From NCBI GenBank assembly GCA_024226735.1, contig JAAELL010000088.1, forward strand, positions 1-42,960: DNA of 42,960 nucleotides, read 5' to 3'. Both the position numbers and the translations under genes were made by a program. Positions 1 to 7,166 of this stretch are shown here, in pieces. The DNA comes from a bacterium. GTDB taxonomy: Bacteria; Planctomycetota; UBA1135; GCA-002686595. The notes beneath the pieces are model-generated. The model had not been told where the DNA came from. It did no database searches and was given only the letters and a program-made list of their open reading frames with translations. Position 1 is the stretch's first letter. Each line of letters begins with the position of its first letter.

Positions 1-104
1 TGCCAGGGCGACAGCATCCGCGTCCGGTTGGCGCCTGGAAACGTAGGCGAATTCGTGGATTCGGGGAGGCTTTCAGGTGCCGACCGGGCGTGGAGGATGT
101 CGTC

Positions 105-512
105 ATGGCGCCGAATGACTTTTTCAACGGGCTGCTAGGCGAAGAGAACGAAGACCTGTCGAGCGGCGAGACCGACGTGTTCGTCTCCGCGCTCGCGACC
201 GACGAGATCGGCGACGTGCGCCTCGCGCTCGTCCACGAGCTGGGCCTTCTCGGTGACCCCTCCGGTCCTGGGGTCGACGCCCTGCACGCCCTGTCGCTCG
301 GAGCCGCGCTGCCCGTGACAACCCGCGCGGCAGCGTTCGCCACGCTCGCCGGAGAATCGCTGCCCGAGGAAGACACCGAGCTCGCCAGTGCGACGATCGG
401 GGTGGGCACGAGCCTCACCGCGGACGCGATCCTCGACTTCGCGGTACGCCTGGGCCTCGACGACGACGCACCGGACGCGGAGTACCTGATGGGTGTGACG
501 TTGGCGTTTTGA
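105..512 (+). CDS. Acidic protein of unknown function
   Basis: A 135-residue protein that I do not recognise. I start it at the ATG at 105 because a GGAGG at 93-97 sits at good Shine-Dalgarno spacing; an in-frame GTG at 90 is the alternative. The protein is acidic, Ala/Leu-rich and has no signal peptide. Its amphipathic pattern suggests a helical bundle, with short HEAT-like stretches such as EIGDVRLALVHELGLLGD (inference). It ends in LMGVTLAF. It converges on the minus-strand membrane protein that stops at 526, leaving 13 bases and no clear terminator. The neighbours give no hint of function. Confidence 0.6.
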   Translation: MAPNDFFNGLLGEENEDLSSGETDVFVSALATDEIGDVRLALVHELGLLGDPSGPGVDALHALSLGAALPVTTRAAAFATLAGESLPEEDTELASATIGVGTSLTADAILDFAVRLGLDDDAPDAEYLMGVTLAF

Positions 513-525
513 GAAGTACGGAGTC

Positions 526-888
526 CTACAGCAGCGTCTCGGAGTCCGCGCGCTTGAACGCCAGCCCCAGCCCCGCGCAGACCGCGAGCGCGACGCTGAG
601 CCCGCCGCCGAGCCACAGGGTCGAGTTCGCCTGCCGGCGTCCCTCCGCCTCCTCGCGGGGGCTCGCCGTGCCGGGCGTGGAAGAGAGCACCGCGTCGACC
701 TGGCGGTGCCCGAAGAACGCACCGACTCCGCCGAACACGAGCGGCACGCCGGCGGCGACCGTCAGCAACAGGAACGACGAACGCTTCTTCGCGCCGAACC
801 ACGCGTAGATGACGAGCACCCCGATCCCCGCTGCCGAGAGGAGAGCGAGGAGCCCGAACAAGCCCGTGCCGAGAATCCGGCCCACCAT
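526..888 (-). CDS. Small three-helix membrane protein
   Basis: A 120-residue hydrophobic protein. Three probable membrane segments are visible: about residues 4-30 (GLFGLLALLSAAGIGVLVIY), 37-60 (FLLLTVAAGVPLVFGGVGAF) and 91-112. A hydrophilic loop rich in Arg, Glu and Ser lies between the second and third segments. No family is recognised. The ATG lies 6 bases downstream of the stop of the large FG-GAP gene on the same strand, so the two are probably cotranscribed. A role with the secreted FG-GAP protein, for example at the envelope, is possible only by association. Confidence 0.7.
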   Translation of the reverse strand: MVGRILGTGLFGLLALLSAAGIGVLVIYAWFGAKKRSSFLLLTVAAGVPLVFGGVGAFFGHRQVDAVLSSTPGTASPREEAEGRRQANSTLWLGGGLSVALAVCAGLGLAFKRADSETLL

Positions 889-894
889 CGGCGA

Positions 895-3504
895 TCAGAG
901 GAAATCGACGCGCACGGCGCTGGAGAAGTTGGACGTCGGCGCGGGGTTCACGTCGCGGAACCACGCCTGGAAGTAGCGCGTCTCGCCCGGAGGGATCGCC
1001 ACGGGTCCGCCCGGAGACGGTGTGTTCGGGAGGTCGAGAGTCGTGCGGAGCTCTCCTTCCGCCCCGGAGCTTTGCAGGCTGCCCACGTAGCGGCCGATGG
1101 CGCCGCCGAGGCACAGGTTGCCCTGACTTCCGCCGGGCCCCATCACGACGTCGGGTGTCGTGCCGGTCAAGAAGTAGCCGAAACGATGCGTGGGCACGCT
1201 CGTCGCCGTCAGGACGCAGCGGTTCGCGGCGACTGCCGCGGATCCGGTTGCGGCGAGTGCCGCGGCGAAGCCGGTCGAGTTCTGAACGCCGGGACAGCTT
1301 TCGCTGCCCAGCTCGAACACGTTCTCCGAGACGCCGACCCGGTGCGTGAACATCGACGCCGATACGACATCCGCGTCCCCGTCTCCGTCGAAGTCGGCCG
1401 CGGTCACCGAACGCAGACGCCCGACCTCGTCGAAGAGCTCGGCCGGCGTCCCGAACGTGCCGCCCGCAAGTTGCTCGACCCATGCCAGCCGGCCGGGGGT
1501 CTGCACGCCGTAGACGAAGTCCGTATCGCCATCGCCGTCGAAGTCCGCCGCGGTGGCCGTGATCGGTCCGCGCGCGTCCTGAACCACGATCGCGCGCGGA
1601 GCGAACGCGCCCCCGCCCTGGCCCCGAAACCAGCCGACGTCGCCCGAGAAGTTCGAAGCGGTCACCAGGTCGACGGTGCCGTCACCGTCCACGTCCGCGG
1701 CGAAGAGGTCGCTGCCGCCCGCGCCGGTCCCCAGTACCTGCGAGGCTCCGAACGACAGACCGCCCTGGTTGGCGTACCACGCGGTGCGCGTCGCGGTGGG
1801 GGAGCCCCAGTCGAGCGCGCACGTCGCGACGTCCCGGTCGCCGTCCTGGTCGAGATCGACGAGCTCGATCCGCCGCAGGCCCGAGGCCGCGCCGTCGAGC
1901 AACACCTCCGGGCCGAACTGCAAGCTCGCCAGCCGTTCGCGCAGCACGAGGTCGCCGTCGTACGGGCCGCCGTACACGAGATCGAGATCCAGGTCGCCGT
2001 CGAGGTCCGCGAACGCGAGCGATTGAATGTCCCGGCTCGCAGTGAGCAGCACGGCCCCAGCGGCGAAGGTGCCGCCCGCCTGGCCGCGGTACCAGATCAG
2101 GTCCTCGAGAATCTGGTCGGACGTCACGATGTCGCGCAGACCATCGCCGTCGACGTCCACGCACACCAGGCCGCGCAGGAGCGTGAAGTCCTCGCCCCGG
2201 TTGATCTCCTGCTGCGGTCCCAGGACGCCGCCCTGGTTCTCGTGCCAGGAGACGATGCTCGTGTCCGTGCGCGTGACGACATCCGTGTCGCCGTCCGTGT
2301 CGACGTCGACCGCCAGCACGCGCGCGACGTTGACCGCGGGGTCCGGAATCCCCTCGCGCGGCTCGAAGACCCCGCCGGTCTGGACGAGCACGCCCAGGTA
2401 CGGATCGAGCGGATTGATCCAGGTCGCGACGACGTCGCGATCCCCGTCCCCGTCAACGTCCCCGGCCGAGAGCGTGCGCACCGCGTCGCCGAACGTCGGG
2501 GGCTGGGTGGGGGGCCCGAAGCTCGAGGGCCCGGTGCGGCGCGCCCAGTGCACCCCGCGGTTGCCGCCCAGGTCGGCCCACGCAAGGTCCAAGGCGCCGT
2601 CGCCGTCCATGTCGACGACCTCGGTCCGCAGCGGCCGAGCTCCGGGGATCAGAATCGCGCGGGCGAGAAAGCTCCCACTCCCCGCGTTCTCGTACCAGAA
2701 GAGATCGGTCTCGAAGGCGACGCCGACGACGATGTCGAGATCGCCGTCGCCGCCCAGGTCGAGCACGACGCCCGCATGGGCCGGCTCCGGCGTATTCTCG
2801 ATCACGACGGGGGCCGCGAACGCGCCGCCCCCCAGGTTGCGCCGCCAGACGACGGCTCCGAACTGCACCTGCAGGTTGCTCACGCCGCCGCTGGTCAGGA
2901 TGTCGACGTTGCCGTCCCCGTCGAGGTCCGCCAGCACGAGCTGGCTCAAGCCCCTCATCGGAGCGGGCAAGGTGACCGCGGGTGCGAACTGGCCCTGCCC
3001 GAGGTTGCGGCACCAGCCAATGTCCTCGTCCGCGTGGTTGGACCCCGCGTAGGCAACGTCGAGAAGGCCGTCGCCGTCGAGGTCCGCCACGGCGATGCGC
3101 GGAACGCCGGGAGTTCCGAAGTTCGCGGTCGCCAGGACGAGGGGTGCGTCGAGCGCCCCGCCCAGGTTCGCGGCCCAACTGATCCTGCGCGACGTGTCGC
3201 TGTACAACACGTCGAGCTCGCCGTCCCGGTCCAGGTCGCGCACGAGGAGGTGACTCGCCTGCACCGCCGTCGCCAGCTCGATGCGGGAGCGGAAGACACC
3301 GGAGCCGTCGCCCACGTGCCAGAAGAGCTCCCCGCTGCCGATCGTTCCCGCCGACACGACGTCGAGGTCCCCGTCGCCGTCGAAGTCGGCGAGAACGGCG
3401 TCGTCGATCGCGCTCATGCGCTCGTCGGTCAACAGGGTGCGTGGTGCGAACTGTGCGCTCGCGAGCGGAGCGAGGACGAAGCCGAGAGCGGGAAGAAAGC
3501 GCAT
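895..3504 (-). CDS. Secreted FG-GAP/VCBS double-propeller protein with shared CTD
   Basis: An 869-residue exported protein. It has an N-terminal signal peptide (MRFLPALGFVLAPLASAQF, cleavage after ASA likely). Fourteen FG-GAP/VCBS-type units follow, each centred on a calcium-loop motif like ADFDGDGDLDVV. Fourteen units would make two seven-bladed beta-propellers (inference). The last ~135 residues, from SCPGVQNSTG to AVRVDFL (about 895-1305), are the CTD shared with five other proteins of this window: two cysteines, a FGYFL block and a W/Y-F-Q-x-W-F-R-D block. FG-GAP propellers usually bind calcium and mediate adhesion or ligand binding, so a cell-surface role is likely. The small membrane protein gene follows after 6 bases. 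A TACGAT box lies 45 bases upstream of the start. Confidence 0.9.
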   Translation of the reverse strand: MRFLPALGFVLAPLASAQFAPRTLLTDERMSAIDDAVLADFDGDGDLDVVSAGTIGSGELFWHVGDGSGVFRSRIELATAVQASHLLVRDLDRDGELDVLYSDTSRRISWAANLGGALDAPLVLATANFGTPGVPRIAVADLDGDGLLDVAYAGSNHADEDIGWCRNLGQGQFAPAVTLPAPMRGLSQLVLADLDGDGNVDILTSGGVSNLQVQFGAVVWRRNLGGGAFAAPVVIENTPEPAHAGVVLDLGGDGDLDIVVGVAFETDLFWYENAGSGSFLARAILIPGARPLRTEVVDMDGDGALDLAWADLGGNRGVHWARRTGPSSFGPPTQPPTFGDAVRTLSAGDVDGDGDRDVVATWINPLDPYLGVLVQTGGVFEPREGIPDPAVNVARVLAVDVDTDGDTDVVTRTDTSIVSWHENQGGVLGPQQEINRGEDFTLLRGLVCVDVDGDGLRDIVTSDQILEDLIWYRGQAGGTFAAGAVLLTASRDIQSLAFADLDGDLDLDLVYGGPYDGDLVLRERLASLQFGPEVLLDGAASGLRRIELVDLDQDGDRDVATCALDWGSPTATRTAWYANQGGLSFGASQVLGTGAGGSDLFAADVDGDGTVDLVTASNFSGDVGWFRGQGGGAFAPRAIVVQDARGPITATAADFDGDGDTDFVYGVQTPGRLAWVEQLAGGTFGTPAELFDEVGRLRSVTAADFDGDGDADVVSASMFTHRVGVSENVFELGSESCPGVQNSTGFAAALAATGSAAVAANRCVLTATSVPTHRFGYFLTGTTPDVVMGPGGSQGNLCLGGAIGRYVGSLQSSGAEGELRTTLDLPNTPSPGGPVAIPPGETRYFQAWFRDVNPAPTSNFSSAVRVDFL

Positions 3505-3548
3505 GGAAGGCCCGAGGGAACAGTCGGATCAGGGAGACCGGTAGCTCC

Positions 3549-3554
3549 ATCGTA
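3549..3554 (-). promoter_or_regulatory. Putative -10 box TACGAT of the FG-GAP gene
   Basis: On the minus strand GGCTACGAT lies about 45 bases before the ATG at 3504. The same box type precedes several secreted-protein genes here (7131, 10594, 19007, 31661, 41565). No convincing -35 element is visible. Confidence 0.35.
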
Positions 3555-3578
3555 GCCGTTCTCCGCACGAGCGGGTCC

Positions 3579-3935
3579 TCATCCGCTGCCGAGCGGCCGC
3601 CGCTTCCCTTCGGCGAGGTCCTTCAGGTGGTTCGCCGACCGCGCCAGGTCGCGCACGTGTCCACTGACCCAGCGGTCGCACACGCGCTGGATCGGGACCG
3701 CGTTGACGTAGTTCCAGCGCTGGCGCCCCTCGCGGCGGAACAGGACCAGCCCGGCGCGGTGCAGCACGTCGACGTGCTTCATAACGCCGGTCCGGCCGAT
3801 TCCCCCGTGGCGCGCGAGCCCGAAGTGCTCGCACAGATCGCCGGTCGTCAACGGCGCCTTCGCGAGCAGATCGAGGATCGCGCGCCGAGTCGGGTCGGCG
3901 AGGGCCTTCCAGACGAGGTCCGCCTCGGAGCTCAA
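3579..3935 (-). CDS. ArsR-family winged-helix repressor
   Basis: A 118-residue ArsR/SmtB-type transcriptional regulator. The family core is clear: VWKALADPTRRAILDLLAKAPLTTGDLCEHFG, then a recognition helix region ending MKHVDVLHRAGLVLFRREGRQRWNY. No metal-binding CxC motif is present. I start it at TTG 3935 because that codon overlaps the TGA of the upstream SRPBCC gene (TTGA), a classic coupling junction; no ATG suits the domain start. It probably represses its own operon through the palindrome at 4426-4447. The short insertion GGIGRTG between helices is unusual. The pairing of ArsR with a SRPBCC/AHSA1 protein is a recurrent bacterial arrangement, usually with the regulator first; here it is second. 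Confidence 0.85.
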   Translation of the reverse strand: MSSEADLVWKALADPTRRAILDLLAKAPLTTGDLCEHFGLARHGGIGRTGVMKHVDVLHRAGLVLFRREGRQRWNYVNAVPIQRVCDRWVSGHVRDLARSANHLKDLAEGKRRPLGSG

Positions 3936-4411
3936 GCGCGGGTTCCGCCCTCGACGAAGCGCTTGAGGCCGTCCTCCAACAGGTGCTTCCAGCCGCCGTG
4001 AATGTCGGGCAGCATCGCCTCGTCGACGTGGCCGTGCAGCGAGTTCGTCATCTTGACGACGGTGCCGCCACCGCGCTCTTCGAGCTCGATCAAGAGGAAC
4101 GTGTGGCACGGCCCGCCGAACGGCGGCGCGAGCGCGCCGGCCATGTTGATCGAACGCTGCGGCTCGACGGCGATGACCGTGAACCACAAGAGGCTCCCGC
4201 CGCTGTCGTTGTGTTCGACCAGGTGCCCTCCGGCGCGCGCGTCGAGCACGACCTCCGACCCCCCCGGCACGCACCGCAGGCCCGAGACCCACCAGGAGTC
4301 GGGCTCGTCGATGATCGCCTGCCAGACCTTGGCGGGCGGGGCCTCGATGGTCACTTCGAGCTCGATGCGAGCGGCACTCGCGTCCAGGATCTTTGCTGCT
4401 GTTGCCGTCAT
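3932..4411 (-). CDS. SRPBCC/AHSA1-like (START-fold) protein
   Basis: A 159-residue cytoplasmic protein of the SRPBCC superfamily, AHSA1-like (Activator of Hsp90 homologue) branch. It shows the expected N-terminal pattern IELEVTIEAPPAKVWQAIIDEPDSWW, a central strand region ending FTVIAVEPQRSINM, and a C-terminal helix GGWKHLLEDGLKRFVEGG. The fold forms a hydrophobic pocket for small ligands, but the ligand is unknown. It is the first gene of a two-gene operon with the ArsR regulator, overlapping it by 4 bases. Its promoter region carries a perfect inverted repeat 14 bases before the ATG, so expression is likely controlled by the partner ArsR protein. Confidence 0.85.
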   Translation of the reverse strand: MTATAAKILDASAARIELEVTIEAPPAKVWQAIIDEPDSWWVSGLRCVPGGSEVVLDARAGGHLVEHNDSGGSLLWFTVIAVEPQRSINMAGALAPPFGGPCHTFLLIELEERGGGTVVKMTNSLHGHVDEAMLPDIHGGWKHLLEDGLKRFVEGGTRA

Positions 4412-4425
4412 TGGTGTCTCCAGGA

Positions 4426-4447
4426 CATGTCACCGTATGGTGACATG
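4426..4447. promoter_or_regulatory. Palindromic operator, probable ArsR site
   Basis: A perfect inverted repeat, CATGTCACC-GTAT-GGTGACATG (9-base arms, 4-base spacer), ends 14 bases upstream of the SRPBCC start. Its size and position fit an autoregulatory ArsR operator. Confidence 0.65.
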
Positions 4448-4632
4448 CCGACACTGTCCACCCGAATGCCGATCCACGCGGCGAGCGCTGCGGGGAAGCG
4501 TGCATTCGCAGTAGGTTAGGGCGACCGCTCGTTTCGAAAGACGCACTGCGGGCAACACTCCGGCTGCTCGCGCGCTCCGAGGGCCTGGCCGAGAAGTGGG
4601 TCACGCTCGACGGAATCGGAGCCGATCCGATC

Positions 4633-5409
4633 GTGATCGAGCTCGACGCCGACTTCGGTCTTTTCGACACGCCGGACGCGGGCCAGGCGTGCCCCGAGCG
4701 CACGCGCTCGACGACGGCGCTCCAGGCCCTGAGCCTCTTCAACAGCGCCTTCGTCGCCCAGCAGTCGCGGCACTTCGCCGAGAGGCTCGAGCGCGAGGCG
4801 GGGGCGAGCCTGGAAGCGCAGGTCGAGGCTGCGTTCCGCCCCGCGATCGACCGCGCCGCCCCGACCGCCCCGCGTCCCCCGCACTTCGCCGGGCGGGCGA
4901 AGTGCGTCGTCATGATCTTCTGCTCGGGCGCGTGCAGTCACGTGGACACCTGGGACCACAAGCCCGCCCTGGTCGAACGTGATGGCGAGCCGCTGCGCGG
5001 CGAGTGCGGCAAGTTCACCTCGGACCTGTTGCCGCACCTCGGCGCGCTGGTCGACGACATGTGTTTCGTGCACTCGATGACGAGCCGCACGAACACGCAC
5101 GGCCCGGGCGAGAACTTCATGTCGACCGGCTTCACCCAGGACGGGTTCCCGAGCGTCGGCGCCTGGGCGAGCTACGCGCACGAGACCACAACCTCGCACC
5201 ACGCCTGGGGCCGCCAGGGCGAGGTCCGGTGCGCCGTCCCCGTCAACGTCCCCGTCGACGTCGCCGATCCCCGCGACGCGTGCCCACGGCGCGCCCGGCG
5301 ATGTTGGGACGAAGCGCCACAGGAGGCGGCCTTCGGCGCCGGAGAGAAGCCAGGTGTCACCGCCGCCGCGTTCGGGCCACTGCTCGCGGACGTACGGGGC
5401 GACGAGTAG
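4633..5409 (+). pseudogene. Chimeric remnant of a DUF1553 C-terminus fused to a DUF1501 N-terminus
   Basis: An open frame that joins two planctomycete families normally encoded by consecutive genes. Residues ~9-75 resemble the C-terminal part of DUF1553 (PSD1-type) proteins: FGLFDTPDAGQACPERTRST, LQALSLFNSAFV, then EAQVEAAFRPAIDRA. At about 4855-4865 it passes directly into the N-terminal part of a DUF1501 protein (HFAGRAKCVVMIF, HVDTWDHKPAL, LLPHLGALVDDMCFVHS, NTHGPGENFMSTGF). Missing are the end of DUF1553 and the signal region of DUF1501. Homology stops near 5180-5200, where the antisense FG-GAP fragment begins; the rest of the frame is antisense to that fragment. Upstream sequence (about 4500-4630) matches neither family. 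A deletion-born relic is most likely. Confidence 0.65.
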
Positions 5410-5526
5410 CTCAGTCACGCCGTCCCCATCGAGATCGCCGACAGCCGCCAGTGTCCCGAAGGCGCTGTGGCTGTCATGGGGCAGGTGAGCGAGCACGAAG
5501 CCGAGCAGGAGGGCAGAGGCGGTCAC
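5195..5526 (-). pseudogene. 5' fragment of a secreted FG-GAP protein gene
   Basis: The first ~110 residues look authentic: a signal peptide (MTASALLLGFVLAHLPH) and FG-GAP units AAVGDLDGDGVTELLVAP and GIGDVDGDVDGDGAPDLALAAP. The second unit has a duplicated DGDV. After about ...VVRGCGLVRV the frame continues but becomes an Arg-rich antisense image of the DUF1501/DUF1553 remnant, so the gene is cut off near 5195. It lies 37 bases downstream of the arylsulfotransferase-like gene on the same strand and may still be transcribed. The signal peptide is intact, so a short exported product is possible, but a complete propeller is not. Confidence 0.65.
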
Positions 5527-5563
5527 GCGTTCGCGAACCCGCCGGCCCCGGCACGGTTCCGAA

Positions 5564-7057
5564 CTACTGCGGCTTCAGCTCGCGGCCGCTCAGCCCCGGG
5601 TGATCGGCGGCGAAGCGCACCGCGCGGTACAGCGAGTTGACGGGGATCCCGTGGTCGAACTCGCCCGTGAGCGGGTTGCGATAGTCCCAGACGACCTTGC
5701 CCTCGTGCGTCACTTCGAACACTCGGCCCTGCGCTCCCGAACAGATCAGCGTGTTGCCGTTCGGCAGGCGCTGTGCGCCGGAGATGAACGATGAGTACAA
5801 CGTGCCCGGGTCGCGGTAGGTCCAGGCGGGTTCCTTTGGACCGAACGGGTCTCCGGGCTCGCGGACGAAACCGCGCTCGGGGTCGAACGGAATGACGAGC
5901 TCGTCGACGGACGAGAACGAATCGCCGCGTCGCTTACGACCATTGTTGAAGACCAAGAGGCGCAGCTCGTTCGGATCGTCGCTCGGAAGCCAAGTCGGGT
6001 CGTGCTGGAAGGAGAGCTTCTGGTCCTTGCCCTTGCCGGCTCCGTAGTTGCGCGGGTTGCCCCAGCGCCAGAGGATCTCGCCGCCGCGCTTCCAGCGTCC
6101 GCCTTCGCTACCGGCAGCCTGTGCGGTGCTCGTCGAGTGGTCGAGCACCCAGAGCTCGTTCATGTTCGGAACGCTGAGCAGGATCAGGTCGTGCTCGGGG
6201 AGGTAGTCGATCGCGTTCGTGTGCAGCCAGTCCGGCGCGGTTCCACGCCGCTTCGGGGGCGCGTCGTCGTCCTCTTCGTCATCGCCCCCGTGACCGAGCG
6301 CGGCCATGTCGCGCTCGATCTTCTCCAGCTCTTCGCGCTCCGCCGCCGACAGCGGAGGCCGCCCGCGGTGCTCCGCGTTGATGTCGATGCGCCCCGGCGC
6401 GTCGACGACCAAGCCGTAGAAGCGCTGGTCCTCGTCGAAGTCCTGGATCAGGTGATCCCACACGTGCCACTCCCACACGATCTCGCCGCCGCTCGGCGGC
6501 GTCGGGCGGACCTCGTAGACCGCGTCGGGCCACATGCCGCGCTCGTCGACCTGGCTCGGGTCACGGCCGGCCTCGATCGCCTCCTCGCGCGAGCGATACT
6601 CCCACGCGAGCAAGAGCACGTTGCCGTTAGGAAGCAGTGCGATGTCGTGGTGCAAGAGGTGATCGGCGTCGTAGAGGACGTAGCGCCAGTGCACCTTTCC
6701 GTCCCAGTCGATGCGCTCGATGATGCCGCCGCCGACGCCCGGCCCGGTGAAGCGCGGGTTGTCCTCGGGCTCCATCGCCCAGCGCAGCAGCTGGCCGCCG
6801 TCGAGCAGGATCGCGCACTCGGTCTGCGTCTCGGGTTCCCAGGTGTGGACGATGCGGCCCTCGAGGTCGAGCAGGTACAGCGTCGCCGACGTGAGCGGCG
6901 CGATGAGCGTGTAGCCGTCGAAGGCCTCGTTCTCGTGCACGACCAGGCCGCGGGTGTCGGCCTCTTTCCTCTCGGGCTCCTGGACGGGCAGCGGAGCCGG
7001 ACCGAGCGGCGGGGCGAGGGGGAACAGGAGCAGCATGGAACACAGCATGGGCGCCAT
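5564..7057 (-). CDS. Arylsulfotransferase (ASST)-like secreted protein
   Basis: About 497 residues with an N-terminal hydrophobic export signal (MLCSMLLLFPLAPPLG). I start at ATG 7057; ATGs at 7048 and 7102 are alternatives and no strong ribosome site decides. Family blocks of the ASST propeller: HHDIALLPNGNVLLLAWE, WEWHVWDHLIQDFD, WLHTNAIDYLPEHDLILLSV, FQHDPTWL and QRLPNGNTLICSG. ASST enzymes transfer sulfate between phenols through a histidine. From memory of E. coli AssT, its catalytic Arg (in SSRHQ) aligns with LSVPNMNE here, so activity may differ. A charged insertion (GDDEEDDDAPPKRR) lies mid-protein. It resembles the protein at 31702-33345 but lacks the CTD. It is divergent from the gene at 7167. 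Confidence 0.8.
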   Translation of the reverse strand: MAPMLCSMLLLFPLAPPLGPAPLPVQEPERKEADTRGLVVHENEAFDGYTLIAPLTSATLYLLDLEGRIVHTWEPETQTECAILLDGGQLLRWAMEPEDNPRFTGPGVGGGIIERIDWDGKVHWRYVLYDADHLLHHDIALLPNGNVLLLAWEYRSREEAIEAGRDPSQVDERGMWPDAVYEVRPTPPSGGEIVWEWHVWDHLIQDFDEDQRFYGLVVDAPGRIDINAEHRGRPPLSAAEREELEKIERDMAALGHGGDDEEDDDAPPKRRGTAPDWLHTNAIDYLPEHDLILLSVPNMNELWVLDHSTSTAQAAGSEGGRWKRGGEILWRWGNPRNYGAGKGKDQKLSFQHDPTWLPSDDPNELRLLVFNNGRKRRGDSFSSVDELVIPFDPERGFVREPGDPFGPKEPAWTYRDPGTLYSSFISGAQRLPNGNTLICSGAQGRVFEVTHEGKVVWDYRNPLTGEFDHGIPVNSLYRAVRFAADHPGLSGRELKPQ

Positions 7058-7130
7058 GGTGACTCGGTCGCGCCCAGGAGGCCAGTCCGGGCGTTCTCGC
7101 ATCGAGGCGCGCCGCCCCGGCCTCGTCTGT

Positions 7131-7136
7131 TACGCT
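7131..7136 (+). promoter_or_regulatory. Putative -10 box TACGCT
   Basis: TGTTACGCT lies 30 bases before the ATG at 7167, in the divergent intergenic region. A TGAGGA ribosome site follows at 7153-7158. No clear -35. Confidence 0.35.
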
Positions 7137-7166
7137 TGGGGCGACCTGGCTGTTGAGGAACCGTGC

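Noticed and set aside
1..138. Possible 3' end of an upstream gene (frame 1, stop at 136-138)
   Set aside because: The short stretch QGDSIRVRLAPGNVGEFVDSG is protein-like, but it overlaps the ribosome site and start of the 105-512 gene and cannot be supported without upstream sequence.
895..3504. Dockerin domains suggested by D-x-DGDG motifs
   Set aside because: The motifs recur every ~50 residues inside FG-GAP blades with flanking propeller strands; dockerins have two motifs in one ~60-residue module, and no cohesins are present.
706..3555. Long plus-strand open frame opposite the FG-GAP gene
   Set aside because: Arg/Val/Glu-rich antisense shadow produced by high third-position GC; no start region, domain or repeat logic, whereas the minus-strand frame has a signal peptide and clear domains.
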